Shown here piece by piece: positions 37,362-47,005 of a stretch of 47,077 nt of DNA. Position 1 is the first letter of the stretch; each line of letters begins with the position of its first letter. Under the pieces are notes generated by a model. It was not told where the DNA came from. It saw only the letters and a program-made list of their open reading frames with translations, and made no database searches. The stretch comes from an uncultured Shewanella sp. (GTDB lineage: Bacteria; Pseudomonadota; Gammaproteobacteria; Enterobacterales; Shewanellaceae), in contig CANNEE010000023.1 in NCBI GenBank assembly GCA_947503555.1, forward strand, positions 1-47,077. The letters run 5' to 3'. The position numbers were made by a program, and so were the translations under genes.

Positions 37362-37368
37362 CTTAATA

Positions 37369-37459
37369 TGGCGGAGGAGCAGGGATTTGAACCCTGGATG
37401 GGCTACAAACCCATGCCGGTTTTCAAGACCGGTGCATTCGACCACTCTGCCACCCCTCC
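37369..37459 (-). tRNA. tRNA-Ser (anticodon TGA), copy 2
   Basis: The sequence is identical to the gene at 33561-33651: class II, anticodon TGA, CCA encoded. It has its own promoter and terminator, so both copies should be functional. Confidence 0.97.
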
Positions 37460-37470
37460 GAACGAGACGC

Positions 37471-37499
37471 ATAATAGCCACAAGCGATGCTGGTGTAAA
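37471..37499 (-). promoter_or_regulatory. Promoter of tRNA-Ser copy 2
   Basis: On the minus strand TTTACA (37499-37494) and TATTAT (37476-37471) are separated by 17 bp, as in copy 1, although half of the spacer differs in sequence. Confidence 0.7.
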
Positions 37500-37717
37500 G
37501 CCGTTTTTTAATAAAGCAGCTTGAGTGCTCAGCATTTGATCGCATCGATGCTTTTGAAAACAAATCAGCGATAAACCTGATGATAAAAGCATCGTATAAG
37601 TAGTCTTAAAATCCACAAGCTCTTTTATAACCAATCACAAGATTGACAAATAGATGCCATTGTTTGTTATCGCCTATGATAAAATCACAGCTAATTATTT
37701 TTAGGCTAATCTCATTT

Positions 37718-39451
37718 ATGACTTCAACCTTGTTACCAGCTTCATCCCTTTGCCCAAGTTTTACTCAAACAGCTTTAAGTCCTTCTCCGGTTAGCAGCGA
37801 TGCCATACTGCTTGGACAAGAAAGAGCCATTAGCGCCTTTGAGCTTCTGCGCAGCACCACAAACCAACATATGTATCTGGCGGACTTTAACGGTTTAGAC
37901 AGGAAGCTTCTAATTAAAGCGCTTGCGCATCGAGGTGAAACGCCGAGCAATCAATATCTCGTCGCAGCAAAATCGACAAATAATGATGTTGAGTTGGTTT
38001 GGCATAATAAAGTACCAGGTGAAGAGATAGGCGTACTCGCCGAGAAGAACCAAACCTTTGCCTATCTGAGTGGTAATATTCGCCGCAGCGACTTAATTGG
38101 ACAAATGAGTAAAACAGCTAAATCGAGCCGCTATCAAGGTGGCGCTCTCGCTAACTGTCATTATCTCTTTATTTGCGCAGAATCCCTCTACAAACGCGAA
38201 GGCCTTTGGGAGCTGATATTTGATACTCTAGCTAAAGGTTATTATCGCGTCAGTAGCGAATTAGAACGTATACCGTTAGCTTGCAAAATCATTCTTGTCG
38301 GCAACATTAACCTTTATAGCCAAATTTACCAGTTAGAATCTCAATTTAGCTATCACTTCCCGCTACTTGGCGAACTCGCTCACGAAATTGACTTAAGCCA
38401 ACATAGAGAATCAGCGTATTTAGATTGGGCGCAAGCCATTGCTCATAGCCAAGCTCTTAGCCTTGCTGAATCTGTAGTCTTACCCCTACTCACCTATGGC
38501 GCCAAATTAACTGAACATCAACACAGATTGAGCCTATGTAGTGCAACTATGGTACAGGTGTTAGCTCAGGCTAAATTTTACACTAAGTCAACACAAATAG
38601 ATGCTGCTGCCTTGAATAAGGCATTGGCGCAAATAAACTATCGTCATAATGCCCAAGAGACATTATCGTCACAAAACTTTGAAGATAAGTTTATTAACCT
38701 GGCAACCACAGGCAGCATGGTAGGACAAGTTAACGGGCTGACCGTTATTGATATGGCTGAATATGCCTATGGCGAGCCAGCAAGAATCACGACCTCAGTG
38801 CATTATGGCGACGGTGAAGTCGCAGACATTGAGCGGAAATCTGAACTCGGCGGTAATATTCATGCTAAGGGGATGATGATCCTCTCAGCATGCTTGTATC
38901 GCATATTTGGAAAAGACGCCCCCTTGCATCTTAATGCCAACATAGTCTTTGAGCAGTCTTACCAAGAGATAGATGGAGATAGTGCTTCCCTCGCCGAATA
39001 CGCTTGTCTTATCTCAGCAATCGCCGAGCAGCCTATATCCCAGTCCTTAGCTATCACAGGCGCTTTAGACCAATTTGGTAACGTACAAGCTATCGGCGGT
39101 GTGAATGAAAAGATCACCGGCTTTTTTAATCTCTGTGCTAAGCGAGGACTGACTGGCGAGCAAGGCGTCATCATCCCCAGCTCAAACACTCAGCAACTAA
39201 ACCTGCCAGTCGAAATCATCAATGCTGTTGAGAAAGGCATGTTCCACATTCATCAAGTTAGCCATATGGATGAAGCCATTGAGTTAGTAATGCAGAAAAC
39301 CGCTGGCGAGGCTGACGAAAATAACGACTTCCCCGAAGAAAGCATTTACGGCATGGTGCAACACAGACTCGATAAATTGGCGGGCGAAACCGAAGAAGAA
39401 ATGACCTTTTTTGAAAAAATGTTAACTAAATTGCGATTTTTCAGCAATTAA
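37718..39451 (+). CDS. Lon-family protease LonH/YcbZ (AAA-like plus S16 protease domain)
   Basis: From the ATG at 37718 the protein has 577 residues, similar to E. coli YcbZ (586). An open frame from 37643 has no family support. The C-terminal S16 protease domain (about 330-530) has the catalytic Ser in EIDGDSASLAEY and the catalytic Lys in IGGVNEKITGFF, so the Ser-Lys dyad is intact. The N-terminal AAA-like region has no recognisable Walker A, a trait shared with YcbZ, so ATP use is doubtful. Substrates are unknown. It is followed by fabA and rmf, exactly as ycbZ is in E. coli. Confidence 0.9.
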   Translation: MTSTLLPASSLCPSFTQTALSPSPVSSDAILLGQERAISAFELLRSTTNQHMYLADFNGLDRKLLIKALAHRGETPSNQYLVAAKSTNNDVELVWHNKVPGEEIGVLAEKNQTFAYLSGNIRRSDLIGQMSKTAKSSRYQGGALANCHYLFICAESLYKREGLWELIFDTLAKGYYRVSSELERIPLACKIILVGNINLYSQIYQLESQFSYHFPLLGELAHEIDLSQHRESAYLDWAQAIAHSQALSLAESVVLPLLTYGAKLTEHQHRLSLCSATMVQVLAQAKFYTKSTQIDAAALNKALAQINYRHNAQETLSSQNFEDKFINLATTGSMVGQVNGLTVIDMAEYAYGEPARITTSVHYGDGEVADIERKSELGGNIHAKGMMILSACLYRIFGKDAPLHLNANIVFEQSYQEIDGDSASLAEYACLISAIAEQPISQSLAITGALDQFGNVQAIGGVNEKITGFFNLCAKRGLTGEQGVIIPSSNTQQLNLPVEIINAVEKGMFHIHQVSHMDEAIELVMQKTAGEADENNDFPEESIYGMVQHRLDKLAGETEEEMTFFEKMLTKLRFFSN

Positions 39452-39524
39452 TTAGCTGGTAGGAGTTGTTTAGCTTACACCTGTTCGCTAATCTTGGCGA
39501 CTCTTAAGGCGGAGTAGTAACAAG

Positions 39525-40040
39525 ATGAACAAAGCAAACAGTTTTAGCAAAGAAGAACTCGTCGCATGCGGCTACGGTGAATTACTAGGTAAGAACTCAC
39601 CTCGTCTCCCAAGAGACAATATGTTGATGATAGATAGAGTCATCACAATCAATAGTGATGGTGGCGAGTATGGCAAAGGCGAAATTGTTGCTGAGCTTGA
39701 TATCAATCCCGATCTTTGGTTCTTTGATTGTCACTTTGTAGATGATCCTGTGATGCCAGGTTGCTTAGGACTTGATGCTATGTGGCAGCTTGTGGGTTTC
39801 TTCCTCGCTTGGGAAGGTGCCCAAGGTAAAGGTCGCGCACTCGGTGTTGGTGAAGTGAAGTTTACTGGCCAAGTATTACCTAAAGCGAAAAAGGTCACTT
39901 ACAAGCTGAATATTAAGCGTAAAATTAATCGTAAACTTATCATGGGCATTGCTGACGCGACGATGGAAGTCGATGGTCGCGAAATCTACAGTGCAACTGA
40001 CCTAAAAGTGGGTGTATTTGAAGACACTTCTACTTTCTAA
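39525..40040 (+). CDS. fabA: 3-hydroxydecanoyl-[acyl-carrier-protein] dehydratase/isomerase
   Basis: The protein has 171 residues, identical in length to typical FabA. The hot-dog fold active site is visible: His in [15 protein letters not shown] and Asp in [18 protein letters not shown]. It dehydrates 3-hydroxydecanoyl-ACP and isomerises the double bond, the branch point to unsaturated fatty acids. AAGGCGGAGTAGTAACAAG precedes the ATG. It lies 73 bp after lonH and converges with rmf. Confidence 0.97.
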   Translation: MNKANSFSKEELVACGYGELLGKNSPRLPRDNMLMIDRVITINSDGGEYGKGEIVAELDINPDLWFFDCHFVDDPVMPGCLGLDAMWQLVGFFLAWEGAQGKGRALGVGEVKFTGQVLPKAKKVTYKLNIKRKINRKLIMGIADATMEVDGREIYSATDLKVGVFEDTSTF

Positions 40041-40065
40041 TTTTATCTTAAATTAGCCAGTAAAA

Positions 40066-40094
40066 AGGCCCTTGAGTACCACTCTTAAGGGCCT
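40066..40094 (-). terminator. Terminator between fabA and rmf
   Basis: AGGCCCTTGAGT pairs with ACTCTTAAGGGCCT (short bulge, loop ACC). The A-run at 40062-40066 gives a T-run on the minus strand, so it mainly ends rmf; the stem may also slow the fabA transcript. Confidence 0.7.
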
Positions 40095-40158
40095 GTATAG
40101 CGATCACATTTGACAAAGCTAATGCGACATCTTCGCAGTGCGAATCTCCCTCTCTACA

Positions 40159-40335
40159 CTATTTATTGAATAACCCACTTAGACGGCCATCGACGCCTTC
40201 GCGCCAACCTCCCAACCATTGGGAGCGTGAGTCAAGATTAGCATATGGACATAATTCTTTAGAACGGCCTCCTATACCGGCTTGGAATCCCTTTGAAAAA
40301 GCTCTGTCTAAACGATCTCGTTTTTGTCTCTTCAT
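40159..40335 (-). CDS. rmf: Ribosome modulation factor
   Basis: This 58-residue minus-strand frame begins MKRQKRDRLDRAFSKGFQAG and continues with GGRSKELCPY and RSQWLGGWREG, the highly conserved Rmf sequence (E. coli 55 residues). AGAGGATGCTTGC precedes the ATG. Rmf binds near the anti-Shine-Dalgarno region of 16S rRNA and drives 70S dimerisation into hibernating 100S particles in stationary phase. It lies downstream of fabA, in the convergent orientation. In the opposite frame an 82-codon ORF is only its shadow. Confidence 0.96.
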   Translation of the reverse strand: MKRQKRDRLDRAFSKGFQAGIGGRSKELCPYANLDSRSQWLGGWREGVDGRLSGLFNK

Positions 40336-40483
40336 GCAAGCATCCTCTGTTCTACATTTGGTACTCGAATCCAGTTTTTACGCTAGATTCACTACTAGAA
40401 ATAAGCCTTTTTAAGAACAAGATCAATCAAAATTTAACCACTTTTTGCGGTTAATTTTTAAACTATTGAGACTTAAAATAAAA

Positions 40484-40509
40484 AAAATCGAGGCATTTGC
40501 CTCGATTTT
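40484..40509. terminator. Bidirectional terminator after the DUF3466 gene
   Basis: AAAATCGAGGC and GCCTCGATTTT form an 11-bp stem with loop ATTT, with T-runs in both directions, 24 bp after the DUF3466 stop. Confidence 0.9.
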
Positions 40510-40532
40510 CACTTTTATGTCATAAAACCCAA

Positions 40533-42425
40533 TTAGCTTAGGTTTAATTTGCGTCTTCTTAACCAAAGCACAGGCAGAGCAAATAACCAAGTAAACATGC
40601 CTGCACCACTTCTCTTATAGGGTACTTCTTCGACTTTATCGACACAGTTATTTTGCTTCTTCCACTCATCGGTGACAGTGCTTCCATCACTTTGCATCAC
40701 AACCATACGTGGTGTATAAGCAGTGACTGGCTCACCATTCCCATTAAGCTCAAATAATGGCTGATTATTACTATCAAGCACTAAATTACCATCGCTATCC
40801 TTTTGATAAACTGGCTTACGTACAAACACAGTACCAGTGATATCTCCGGCTTCATTAATACTCTTAGCCTCTACAACCAACAAATCACTATTATAGGAAA
40901 GTGCTTTACCGCTGCCGTCGCTAACATTGACTTTCTTACGGCTCCAAGTTGGATAACCGTCACCATCAGTTCCTGACTTAACAAAGCCCTTAGCCTCACA
41001 GGTCATCAAATCATTTAGATTGCTAAACTCTTCGCTATTCTTATCAAATAGGAAGCCAGCTTGAGGTCTTGGTAAGCCATCGCGGGCATAACTCGTTTCA
41101 ATATACCCTACCACTTGGAACTTATTGTTAATATCGGTTGGAACACTTGTTAGATCTGATAAACCAACTGCAAAATCATCGGGTGTTATCACCTTGGCAT
41201 CGGCAGCCTTAGTATCGTAGTAGAAGAACTTATCTCTACGGAAACCTTCTATATAGCGGTTGTAGGTACCTACAATAATGCCATTATCATTAATGTCATA
41301 AGCAATAGAATACTGATCATCATCAGTCATAGGGATAGCTTTAAAGACATACTTGCCTTCTGCGTCTTTAGACCAATAACCAGCGTCTAGCCTCAGGTTC
41401 TTAGTATCACCATTACGATAAACGTGTGAACGACCTGCAACTGAACCCTCTAGATTGACACCTAAGCCTTGGGCAGTATATATCGCTGTAGAGCCCACAT
41501 CCGGTGTTAACCCCAAAGGTAATTGGGTTGGCGTCACTGAGTTGTCTTCATTTAATTGCCACACAAATGCACGGGTTTGATATTGTACGTAGCGATAACT
41601 ATTAGAGTCAGGGAATTGATCGCTCTGAATGCAGATATCGACCGGAAGTGTTGCATCAGATGCAAAACAGTTATCGATTCTATCTTTTGAGTTTTGAACA
41701 ATATCTGTGCCTGCATAACCGGTGATCAAGTTACTGGCGTTAATAGCACTGGTACCCGAAACACCACCAATTTCGGCAACATTGTCACCTTTAATATACT
41801 GAGTATAAGGCGGAATGATAGGAACCAATGTGCCATCAGTTGCTTTAACAAAACCACGCTCTTCATAGTCTCTGTAATACCAGAATTCTTGGTCAGCGTT
41901 AGAGCCGGTGTAAGGTAATGTTTTTTGGGGTGCTGTCATAACACCCACTTTGACACCCGCTTGGTTAATACCATAAAAGATGGTATCGACCGAGTTCACT
42001 ACTGAAGTGTCACTTGGATCGGTAGTGCCATTAATGCTTTCAAAGGTGGGTAACCAAGCCCCTTCTGGGGCATTAGCAGCTGCATTAAAAGTAAAGTTAT
42101 TAGCAACTATGGGTTTGTTTACAGAATAGGTAATCTTCTCTGCTTCGGTTAAGCCATCTTCAATATTGATGCGATCATTCTCAACATCGGTACTGCTCAG
42201 CTTTCTTTTACCTTTAGAAGTACCGAGCATTTGGCCATTGTCATTAAGGCTCATACCATAGCCATAAAGAGTGCCCGGTAAGGTACCTTTAGGCGCGCTC
42301 TCAGACTCATCCATTAAATCAGCTAAGTTGCTGATTTCATATACAGGGGCTGCCTGTGCACTGTGGAGTACTCCAATAACGCCTAATGCAACTAAAGAAA
42401 GGCTTTTATCCAACGTTAACTTCAT
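40533..42425 (-). CDS. DUF3466 family secreted protein with GlyGly-CTERM-like tail
   Basis: The 630-residue protein has a signal peptide (about 1-25, ending AQA). The body has recurring segments of the form INxxGxxxG (YGMSLNDNGQMLGTS, YGINQAGVKVGV, YDINDNGIIVGTYN, SINEAGDITGTV), the repeats expected in DUF3466. The last 25 residues, SGAGMFTWLFALPVLWLRRRK, have the Ser/Gly-rich turn, hydrophobic helix and Arg cluster of a GlyGly-CTERM rhombosortase signal, though with AG in place of GG. The function is unknown; surface display or type II secretion is inferred. It follows uup by 28 bp, at the end of the rlmKL operon. Confidence 0.8.
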   Translation of the reverse strand: MKLTLDKSLSLVALGVIGVLHSAQAAPVYEISNLADLMDESESAPKGTLPGTLYGYGMSLNDNGQMLGTSKGKRKLSSTDVENDRINIEDGLTEAEKITYSVNKPIVANNFTFNAAANAPEGAWLPTFESINGTTDPSDTSVVNSVDTIFYGINQAGVKVGVMTAPQKTLPYTGSNADQEFWYYRDYEERGFVKATDGTLVPIIPPYTQYIKGDNVAEIGGVSGTSAINASNLITGYAGTDIVQNSKDRIDNCFASDATLPVDICIQSDQFPDSNSYRYVQYQTRAFVWQLNEDNSVTPTQLPLGLTPDVGSTAIYTAQGLGVNLEGSVAGRSHVYRNGDTKNLRLDAGYWSKDAEGKYVFKAIPMTDDDQYSIAYDINDNGIIVGTYNRYIEGFRRDKFFYYDTKAADAKVITPDDFAVGLSDLTSVPTDINNKFQVVGYIETSYARDGLPRPQAGFLFDKNSEEFSNLNDLMTCEAKGFVKSGTDGDGYPTWSRKKVNVSDGSGKALSYNSDLLVVEAKSINEAGDITGTVFVRKPVYQKDSDGNLVLDSNNQPLFELNGNGEPVTAYTPRMVVMQSDGSTVTDEWKKQNNCVDKVEEVPYKRSGAGMFTWLFALPVLWLRRRKLNLS

Positions 42426-42453
42426 TAAAAAATTCCCATACTTAATATTAAGT

Positions 42454-44388
42454 TTACTTTAGTGACTCGAGCTCTTCCCAACGCTCAAAGTAAATTTCTA
42501 ATTGCTGCTCACCGTCAGCCAATGTTTGTAAGGTTTGATTCACGAGTTGTTGGTCTTGGCCATAAAACTCAGGATCATTAATCTGCTGCTGCAATGTTTC
42601 TATCTCTTGCTCCAATGCCTCCATTTGCGCAGGCAGAGCTTCTAATTCTCGCTGTAACTTATACGATAATTTTTTCGTCGCGGGCTTTTTAGCTACCGCA
42701 GTCACAGGCTTTGGCTGTTTAGCCTCAGTTTGGACAGCGTTTTGTTTCTGGGGTTCCTTAGTTTCAGGCTCCTCAGAATAAAATTTCGCTCCTTGGTCTA
42801 CCGCATCTTGATAACCACCAACAAACTCACTCCAATGACCATTGCCAGCAAACCACCAACTGCTAGTGACTGTATTGTCGATAAAGGCCCTATCGTGACT
42901 CACGATTAACAGGGTGCCATCATAATCTGTGAGCAACGACTCTAGCAACTCTAAGGTTTCAACATCAAGGTCATTGGTAGGCTCATCGAGAATAATGAGG
43001 TTTGCCGGTCGCAATAATAATCGAGCCAGCAATAAGCGGTTCTTTTCACCGCCAGATAAGGCTTTTACTGGGGTTCTTGCCCGCATCGGCGAGAACAAAA
43101 AGTCCTGAAGATAGCTGAGAATATGCCTATCTTTACCATTGATTGTGACAGTTTGTTTCCCTTCACCTACATTCTCTTCGACTGTCTTTTCGGGATCTAA
43201 CCCTTCACGGTATTGGTCAAAGTAGGCGACTTCCAACTTAGTCCCCACTTTGACATCGCCCGATTGCGGCTTTAGCTCTTCAATCAGCAGCTTGATCAGT
43301 GTCGACTTACCACAGCCGTTAGGCCCAATCAGCGCGATACGATCGCCGCGCATCACTGTGGTATTAAAGTTTTTGACTAAATTTTTATCTGGCAGATTAT
43401 AGTTCAGCTCTTTGACATCAAAGACTAACTTACCCGAACGCTCCGTGTCTGCCACCGACATCTTGGCATTGCCCATGCGCTCTAATCTGGCTTTACGCTC
43501 GACACGCAGCGCTTTAAGCGCTCTTACTCGCCCTTCATTACGGGTACGTCTTGCTTTAATGCCTTGGCGGATCCACGCTTCTTCTTCGGCAAGCTTCTTG
43601 TCAAACTGGGCATTTTGCTCAGCCTCAACTCGCAGCCATTCGGCTTTACCGTCAAGATAGGCCTGATAGCTTCCAGGCCATGAGGTTACTACGCCGCGAT
43701 CGAGATCGACAATGCGTGTAGCCATACGATGAATAAAGCCCCTGTCGTGACTGATAAATACAATGGCGCCATTAAAGCCCAATAGGAACTGCTCTAACCA
43801 TTCAATGGTATCAATATCTAGATGGTTAGTTGGCTCATCGAGTAATAGCAGATCTGGTTCACTGACCAAGGCTCGCGCTAGCGCGACTTTACGTTGCCAA
43901 CCACCCGATAATTCTGAAAGCGGCGTATCGGCATCTAAACCTAGTCTGATACAGTGCTGGTTAATACGGGTATCTAGCTGCCAACCATTAAGGTGATCAA
44001 GCTCTGTCTGCAGGCGCTCCATCTGCTTAAGTAAGCGTTCCATTTCATCACCAGAGACCTTGGCGACCTCTTGAGATAGATGATGATATCGCTCCAGCGT
44101 CTCGCCCACTTCTTGCAGCCCTGCTGCAATATAGGAGTAAACTGTGCCCTGCTCTGCCTTGGGCGGGTCTTGCTGCAAACGGCTGACCTTAATATCCGTT
44201 GCGATATTAAACTCACCGTCATCGAGTAGCGTGTCACCACTGAGTACTTTGAGCAGTGTCGATTTACCCGCGCCATTACGCCCAACAATACAAACTCGCT
44301 CTTTGGGTTCGATAGTGAAATCGGCGTTTTGTAATAATGGCGTATAACCATAGGCTAAAGAGCCATTGTTGATCCGAACTAGACTCAA
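42454..44388 (-). CDS. uup: ABC-F family ATPase Uup
   Basis: The 644-residue protein has two ABC domains and no membrane segment. The first has Walker A GRNGAGKST (about residues 36-44), signature LSGGW and Walker B LLLLDEPTNHLD. The second has GPNGCGKST, LSGGE and LIILDEPTNDLD. The two are joined by a charged linker, and the C-terminal coiled-coil domain (about 560-644) is the DNA-binding part described for Uup. The protein is linked to precise excision of transposons and to ribosome function. It starts 1 bp after the stop of the glutaredoxin-like gene, so they are coupled. Confidence 0.96.
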   Translation of the reverse strand: MSLVRINNGSLAYGYTPLLQNADFTIEPKERVCIVGRNGAGKSTLLKVLSGDTLLDDGEFNIATDIKVSRLQQDPPKAEQGTVYSYIAAGLQEVGETLERYHHLSQEVAKVSGDEMERLLKQMERLQTELDHLNGWQLDTRINQHCIRLGLDADTPLSELSGGWQRKVALARALVSEPDLLLLDEPTNHLDIDTIEWLEQFLLGFNGAIVFISHDRGFIHRMATRIVDLDRGVVTSWPGSYQAYLDGKAEWLRVEAEQNAQFDKKLAEEEAWIRQGIKARRTRNEGRVRALKALRVERKARLERMGNAKMSVADTERSGKLVFDVKELNYNLPDKNLVKNFNTTVMRGDRIALIGPNGCGKSTLIKLLIEELKPQSGDVKVGTKLEVAYFDQYREGLDPEKTVEENVGEGKQTVTINGKDRHILSYLQDFLFSPMRARTPVKALSGGEKNRLLLARLLLRPANLIILDEPTNDLDVETLELLESLLTDYDGTLLIVSHDRAFIDNTVTSSWWFAGNGHWSEFVGGYQDAVDQGAKFYSEEPETKEPQKQNAVQTEAKQPKPVTAVAKKPATKKLSYKLQRELEALPAQMEALEQEIETLQQQINDPEFYGQDQQLVNQTLQTLADGEQQLEIYFERWEELESLK

Positions 44389-44389
44389 A

Positions 44390-44638
44390 CTAGTCTCCTA
44401 TAAATGCTATTAACTGCTCAGCCGTAAAAGGCCAGCCTAATTCTTTTGCTGTCTCTTGCTGTTTAACAACAGGAATGCGTGTACCGTATGCCTCAGCTAA
44501 AGCTTCATCATCACAGATATCGACAAGACGATACTCAAGACTCGACTGTTCAACTTTTACCTGTTCAAGCAAATCCATAGCCAAATCACACAGATGACAG
44601 CCATCTGTGTGATACAAAATATATGCGTTACTCGCCAT
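44390..44638 (-). CDS. Glutaredoxin-like protein (DUF836)
   Basis: This 82-residue thioredoxin-fold protein has the redox motif CHLC in [16 protein letters not shown] and the cis-Pro in GTRIPVVKQ. It matches the glutaredoxin-like DUF836 family rather than classic glutaredoxins (CPYC). The substrate is unknown. The ATG overlaps the end of rlmKL by 11 bp and its stop is 1 bp before uup, so the three form a tight operon. Confidence 0.92.
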   Translation of the reverse strand: MASNAYILYHTDGCHLCDLAMDLLEQVKVEQSSLEYRLVDICDDEALAEAYGTRIPVVKQQETAKELGWPFTAEQLIAFIGD

Positions 44639-46760
44639 GGGTGATCAGCCAAGTATTATGAATATGAGGATTACGCTTATAGTCCAGCGGCAAGGTTTGC
44701 TTATCAATATTGCTCACCTTCATTCCTGCGTCGTTAAGGCCATCTATATCCATCTTAAATTTGCGTTTATTGTTGGAGAAGATGATCTCACCTTCTGGGG
44801 CCAACAGCTTAATTAAGTTTGAAAGCATCTTAAGATGATCCCTTTGAACATCCCAAGAGTCTTCCATACGCTTAGAATTTGAGAAGGTTGGCGGATCGAT
44901 AAAGATAAGATCAAATTTATCCTCACACTCCTCAATCCACTGTAAGCAGTTGGCTTGAATAAAGTCATATTGCTTACCCATCAAACCATTGAGCATAAAG
45001 TTATCTTTTGCCCAGTTGAGATAGGTGTTCGACATATCGACTGTTGTGACAGACTTAGCCCCACCAATAGCGGCGTGAACAGATGCTGAGCCCGTATAGG
45101 CAAATAAGTTAAGTACGCGACGTCCTTTGGCTTTCTCGCCAACCAGTTTACGAGTCAGCCTGTGATCGAGGAACAAACCTGTATCTAAGTAATCGGTAAG
45201 ATTAAGCTTAAACTTAGCGCCATACTCTACCGCCGTTAGCTCAAGCTTCTCGCTATCGAGCTTCTGGTACTGTTTTACCCCTTTTTGACGCTCACGGGTC
45301 TTAAGAATAATGTTATCTGGATCGATTCCTATGGCATTTGGCAAGGCTAATAGCACATCGCTCATGCGTCTTTTGGTCACTGACTCAGGAATATTAGCTG
45401 GCGCAGAGTACTCTTGGATGACTATCCAATCTTGATACTTGTCGATAGCCACATTGTACTCAGGAATATCGGCATCATAGAGGCGATAACAATCAATTCC
45501 CTCTTTCTTGGCCCACTTCTCAAGCTGTTTAACGTTCTTTTTCACCCTATTGGCAAAAGGTACGGCAATCTGGCTCACATCGGTATCTGCATCGACCTGA
45601 GGCATTTCACGGCGAGTGCTCTTGGCATGCAGCGTATAGAGGTTAAAGGCACACTCTAGTTGGCCATTGAACATTCTCATCTGTTTATCGGCTTTAAGCT
45701 TTAACGATGACATCAGCTCAATATCGCTACAGAGCAGCGCCGCCTTCCAGCCGCCAAACTCACGCTTTAATCTCTCGCCAAACTGATTATAAAGTTGCAG
45801 CAAACTTGTGACATTACCTAAACGCTCACCATATGGCGGGTTCGACATGAGCATGCCGCTCTCGCTTGGCAGTTCGGCAGTCAGTGCATTAGCCACTTTG
45901 AATTCAATAAGATGATCGACACCTGCATTTTGTGCATTGCGCTTTGCCAGAGCAACCACACGAGAGTCGATATCTGAGCCATAAAATTTAATGTCGCAGC
46001 GCTTAGCACCAATAGAAGCACGAGCTCTTGCCTCTTCTAAAATCTCTTGCCAAAGCGCAGGCTTGTGACGCTGCCAGTGCTCAAATCCAAACTGGGTTCT
46101 CTGCAGACCCGGAGCCATATCCGATGCCATCAATGCCGCTTCAATCAAGACAGTGCCACTACCACAAAATGGGTCAAATAGCGCTTGCATATCATCTTGC
46201 CAGCCAGATCTAAATAGCATGTTGGCGGCTAAGTTTTCCTTAAGCGGCGCTTCACCTGTGGTCGAGCGATATCCCCTTTGGTGTAGCGCAGGACCAGAGA
46301 AGTTCATACCTATGGTGATAACACGATTGCGATAGTGAGCATCGATTCTAAAATCAGCATCGGTGCGAGATACATTTGGACGCTCTATGCCATCATCGCG
46401 AAAACGGTCAACGACCGCATCTTTAATTTTCAATGCGCCAAACTGGGTGTTTTTAACAAAGCCGCCTAAACCGTGAAAATCGATACTAAAGCGTTTGTTG
46501 TTAGAAAAGTGTGCCGGCCAATCGATACAATATGCTGCATTATAGAGTTGCTCAGGCGACTCACATGGGCCTTTATAAATGATTAATATGATACGGCTAG
46601 CTAGGCGTGACCAAAGGGTAATACGATAAGCGAGCTCAAGTGGCGCAGAGAAATAGACACCAGCGACGCTCTCTTTCACTTCTTCTGCGCCAAAGGCTTT
46701 TAGCTCGGTCGCGAGTGAATATTCAAACCCTTTTGGGGCTGCAGCAAAAAAATTAAACAT
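44628..46760 (-). CDS. rlmKL: 23S rRNA m2G2445/m7G2069 bifunctional methyltransferase
   Basis: From the ATG at 46760 the protein has 710 residues, with N-terminal sequence [16 protein letters not shown] matching the E. coli start. An in-frame GTG at 46772 would add four residues. The order is a THUMP domain (about 45-155), the RlmL methyltransferase ([25 protein letters not shown]) for m2G2445 and the RlmK methyltransferase ([26 protein letters not shown]) for m7G2069. It modifies the 23S rRNA peptidyl-transferase region during assembly. No Shine-Dalgarno was found. Confidence 0.95.
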   Translation of the reverse strand: MFNFFAAAPKGFEYSLATELKAFGAEEVKESVAGVYFSAPLELAYRITLWSRLASRIILIIYKGPCESPEQLYNAAYCIDWPAHFSNNKRFSIDFHGLGGFVKNTQFGALKIKDAVVDRFRDDGIERPNVSRTDADFRIDAHYRNRVITIGMNFSGPALHQRGYRSTTGEAPLKENLAANMLFRSGWQDDMQALFDPFCGSGTVLIEAALMASDMAPGLQRTQFGFEHWQRHKPALWQEILEEARARASIGAKRCDIKFYGSDIDSRVVALAKRNAQNAGVDHLIEFKVANALTAELPSESGMLMSNPPYGERLGNVTSLLQLYNQFGERLKREFGGWKAALLCSDIELMSSLKLKADKQMRMFNGQLECAFNLYTLHAKSTRREMPQVDADTDVSQIAVPFANRVKKNVKQLEKWAKKEGIDCYRLYDADIPEYNVAIDKYQDWIVIQEYSAPANIPESVTKRRMSDVLLALPNAIGIDPDNIILKTRERQKGVKQYQKLDSEKLELTAVEYGAKFKLNLTDYLDTGLFLDHRLTRKLVGEKAKGRRVLNLFAYTGSASVHAAIGGAKSVTTVDMSNTYLNWAKDNFMLNGLMGKQYDFIQANCLQWIEECEDKFDLIFIDPPTFSNSKRMEDSWDVQRDHLKMLSNLIKLLAPEGEIIFSNNKRKFKMDIDGLNDAGMKVSNIDKQTLPLDYKRNPHIHNTWLITHGE

Positions 46761-46792
46761 GGATAATGGCACACTGTAAAAATCAATCCCCC

Positions 46793-46798
46793 ATTATA
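46793..46798 (-). promoter_or_regulatory. Perfect -10 element upstream of rlmKL
   Basis: TATAAT on the minus strand, 33 bp before the ATG at 46760. No good -35 is found at 16-18 bp, so the promoter is only a candidate. The leader would be short and would favour the ATG start. Confidence 0.45.
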
Positions 46799-46952
46799 CC
46801 TGCACTCGAGCATAAAAGATAAACCCAATAGGCTTACTGGTTGAATTATCTACAAACCCACAAAAAGCTAAGACAAACTAGCTCTCATTTTGCTTAAAAA
46901 CTGCCAATCAGCTCTATATTTAAGCACTTGAAAACTTATTTCAGATTCTTCC

Positions 46953-46981
46953 TTGCAATGTCTCTGCCAGCTCGTTATAGT
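46953..46981 (+). promoter_or_regulatory. Promoter of the initiator tRNA
   Basis: TTGCAA (46953-46958) and TATAGT (46976-46981) are separated by 17 bp and followed by the GC-rich discriminator CAGCCCGC, a stringent-control type tRNA promoter 24 bp before the tRNA. Confidence 0.7.
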
Positions 46982-47005
46982 TCAGCCCGCTTTAACGCAG
47001 ACAGT

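Larger units (their letters stand above)
37332..37485. repeat. Direct repeat copy 2 (tRNA-Ser with flanks, 154 bp)
   Basis: It is identical by eye to 33524-33677, 3808 bp away and in the same orientation. The two copies bracket the accessory segment 33678-37331. Confidence 0.9.

Noticed and set aside
33524-37485. Classical integrative element or prophage at tRNA-Ser
   Set aside because: No integrase, recombination directionality factor or phage gene is present, and the repeat covers the whole tRNA unit rather than its 3' end.
37242-37511. 89-codon plus-strand ORF
   Set aside because: It reads through tRNA-Ser copy 2; the similarity to the 33426 ORF comes only from the shared tRNA repeat.
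40166-40414. 82-codon plus-strand ORF opposite rmf
   Set aside because: The minus strand encodes an unmistakable Rmf; the plus frame is its shadow.
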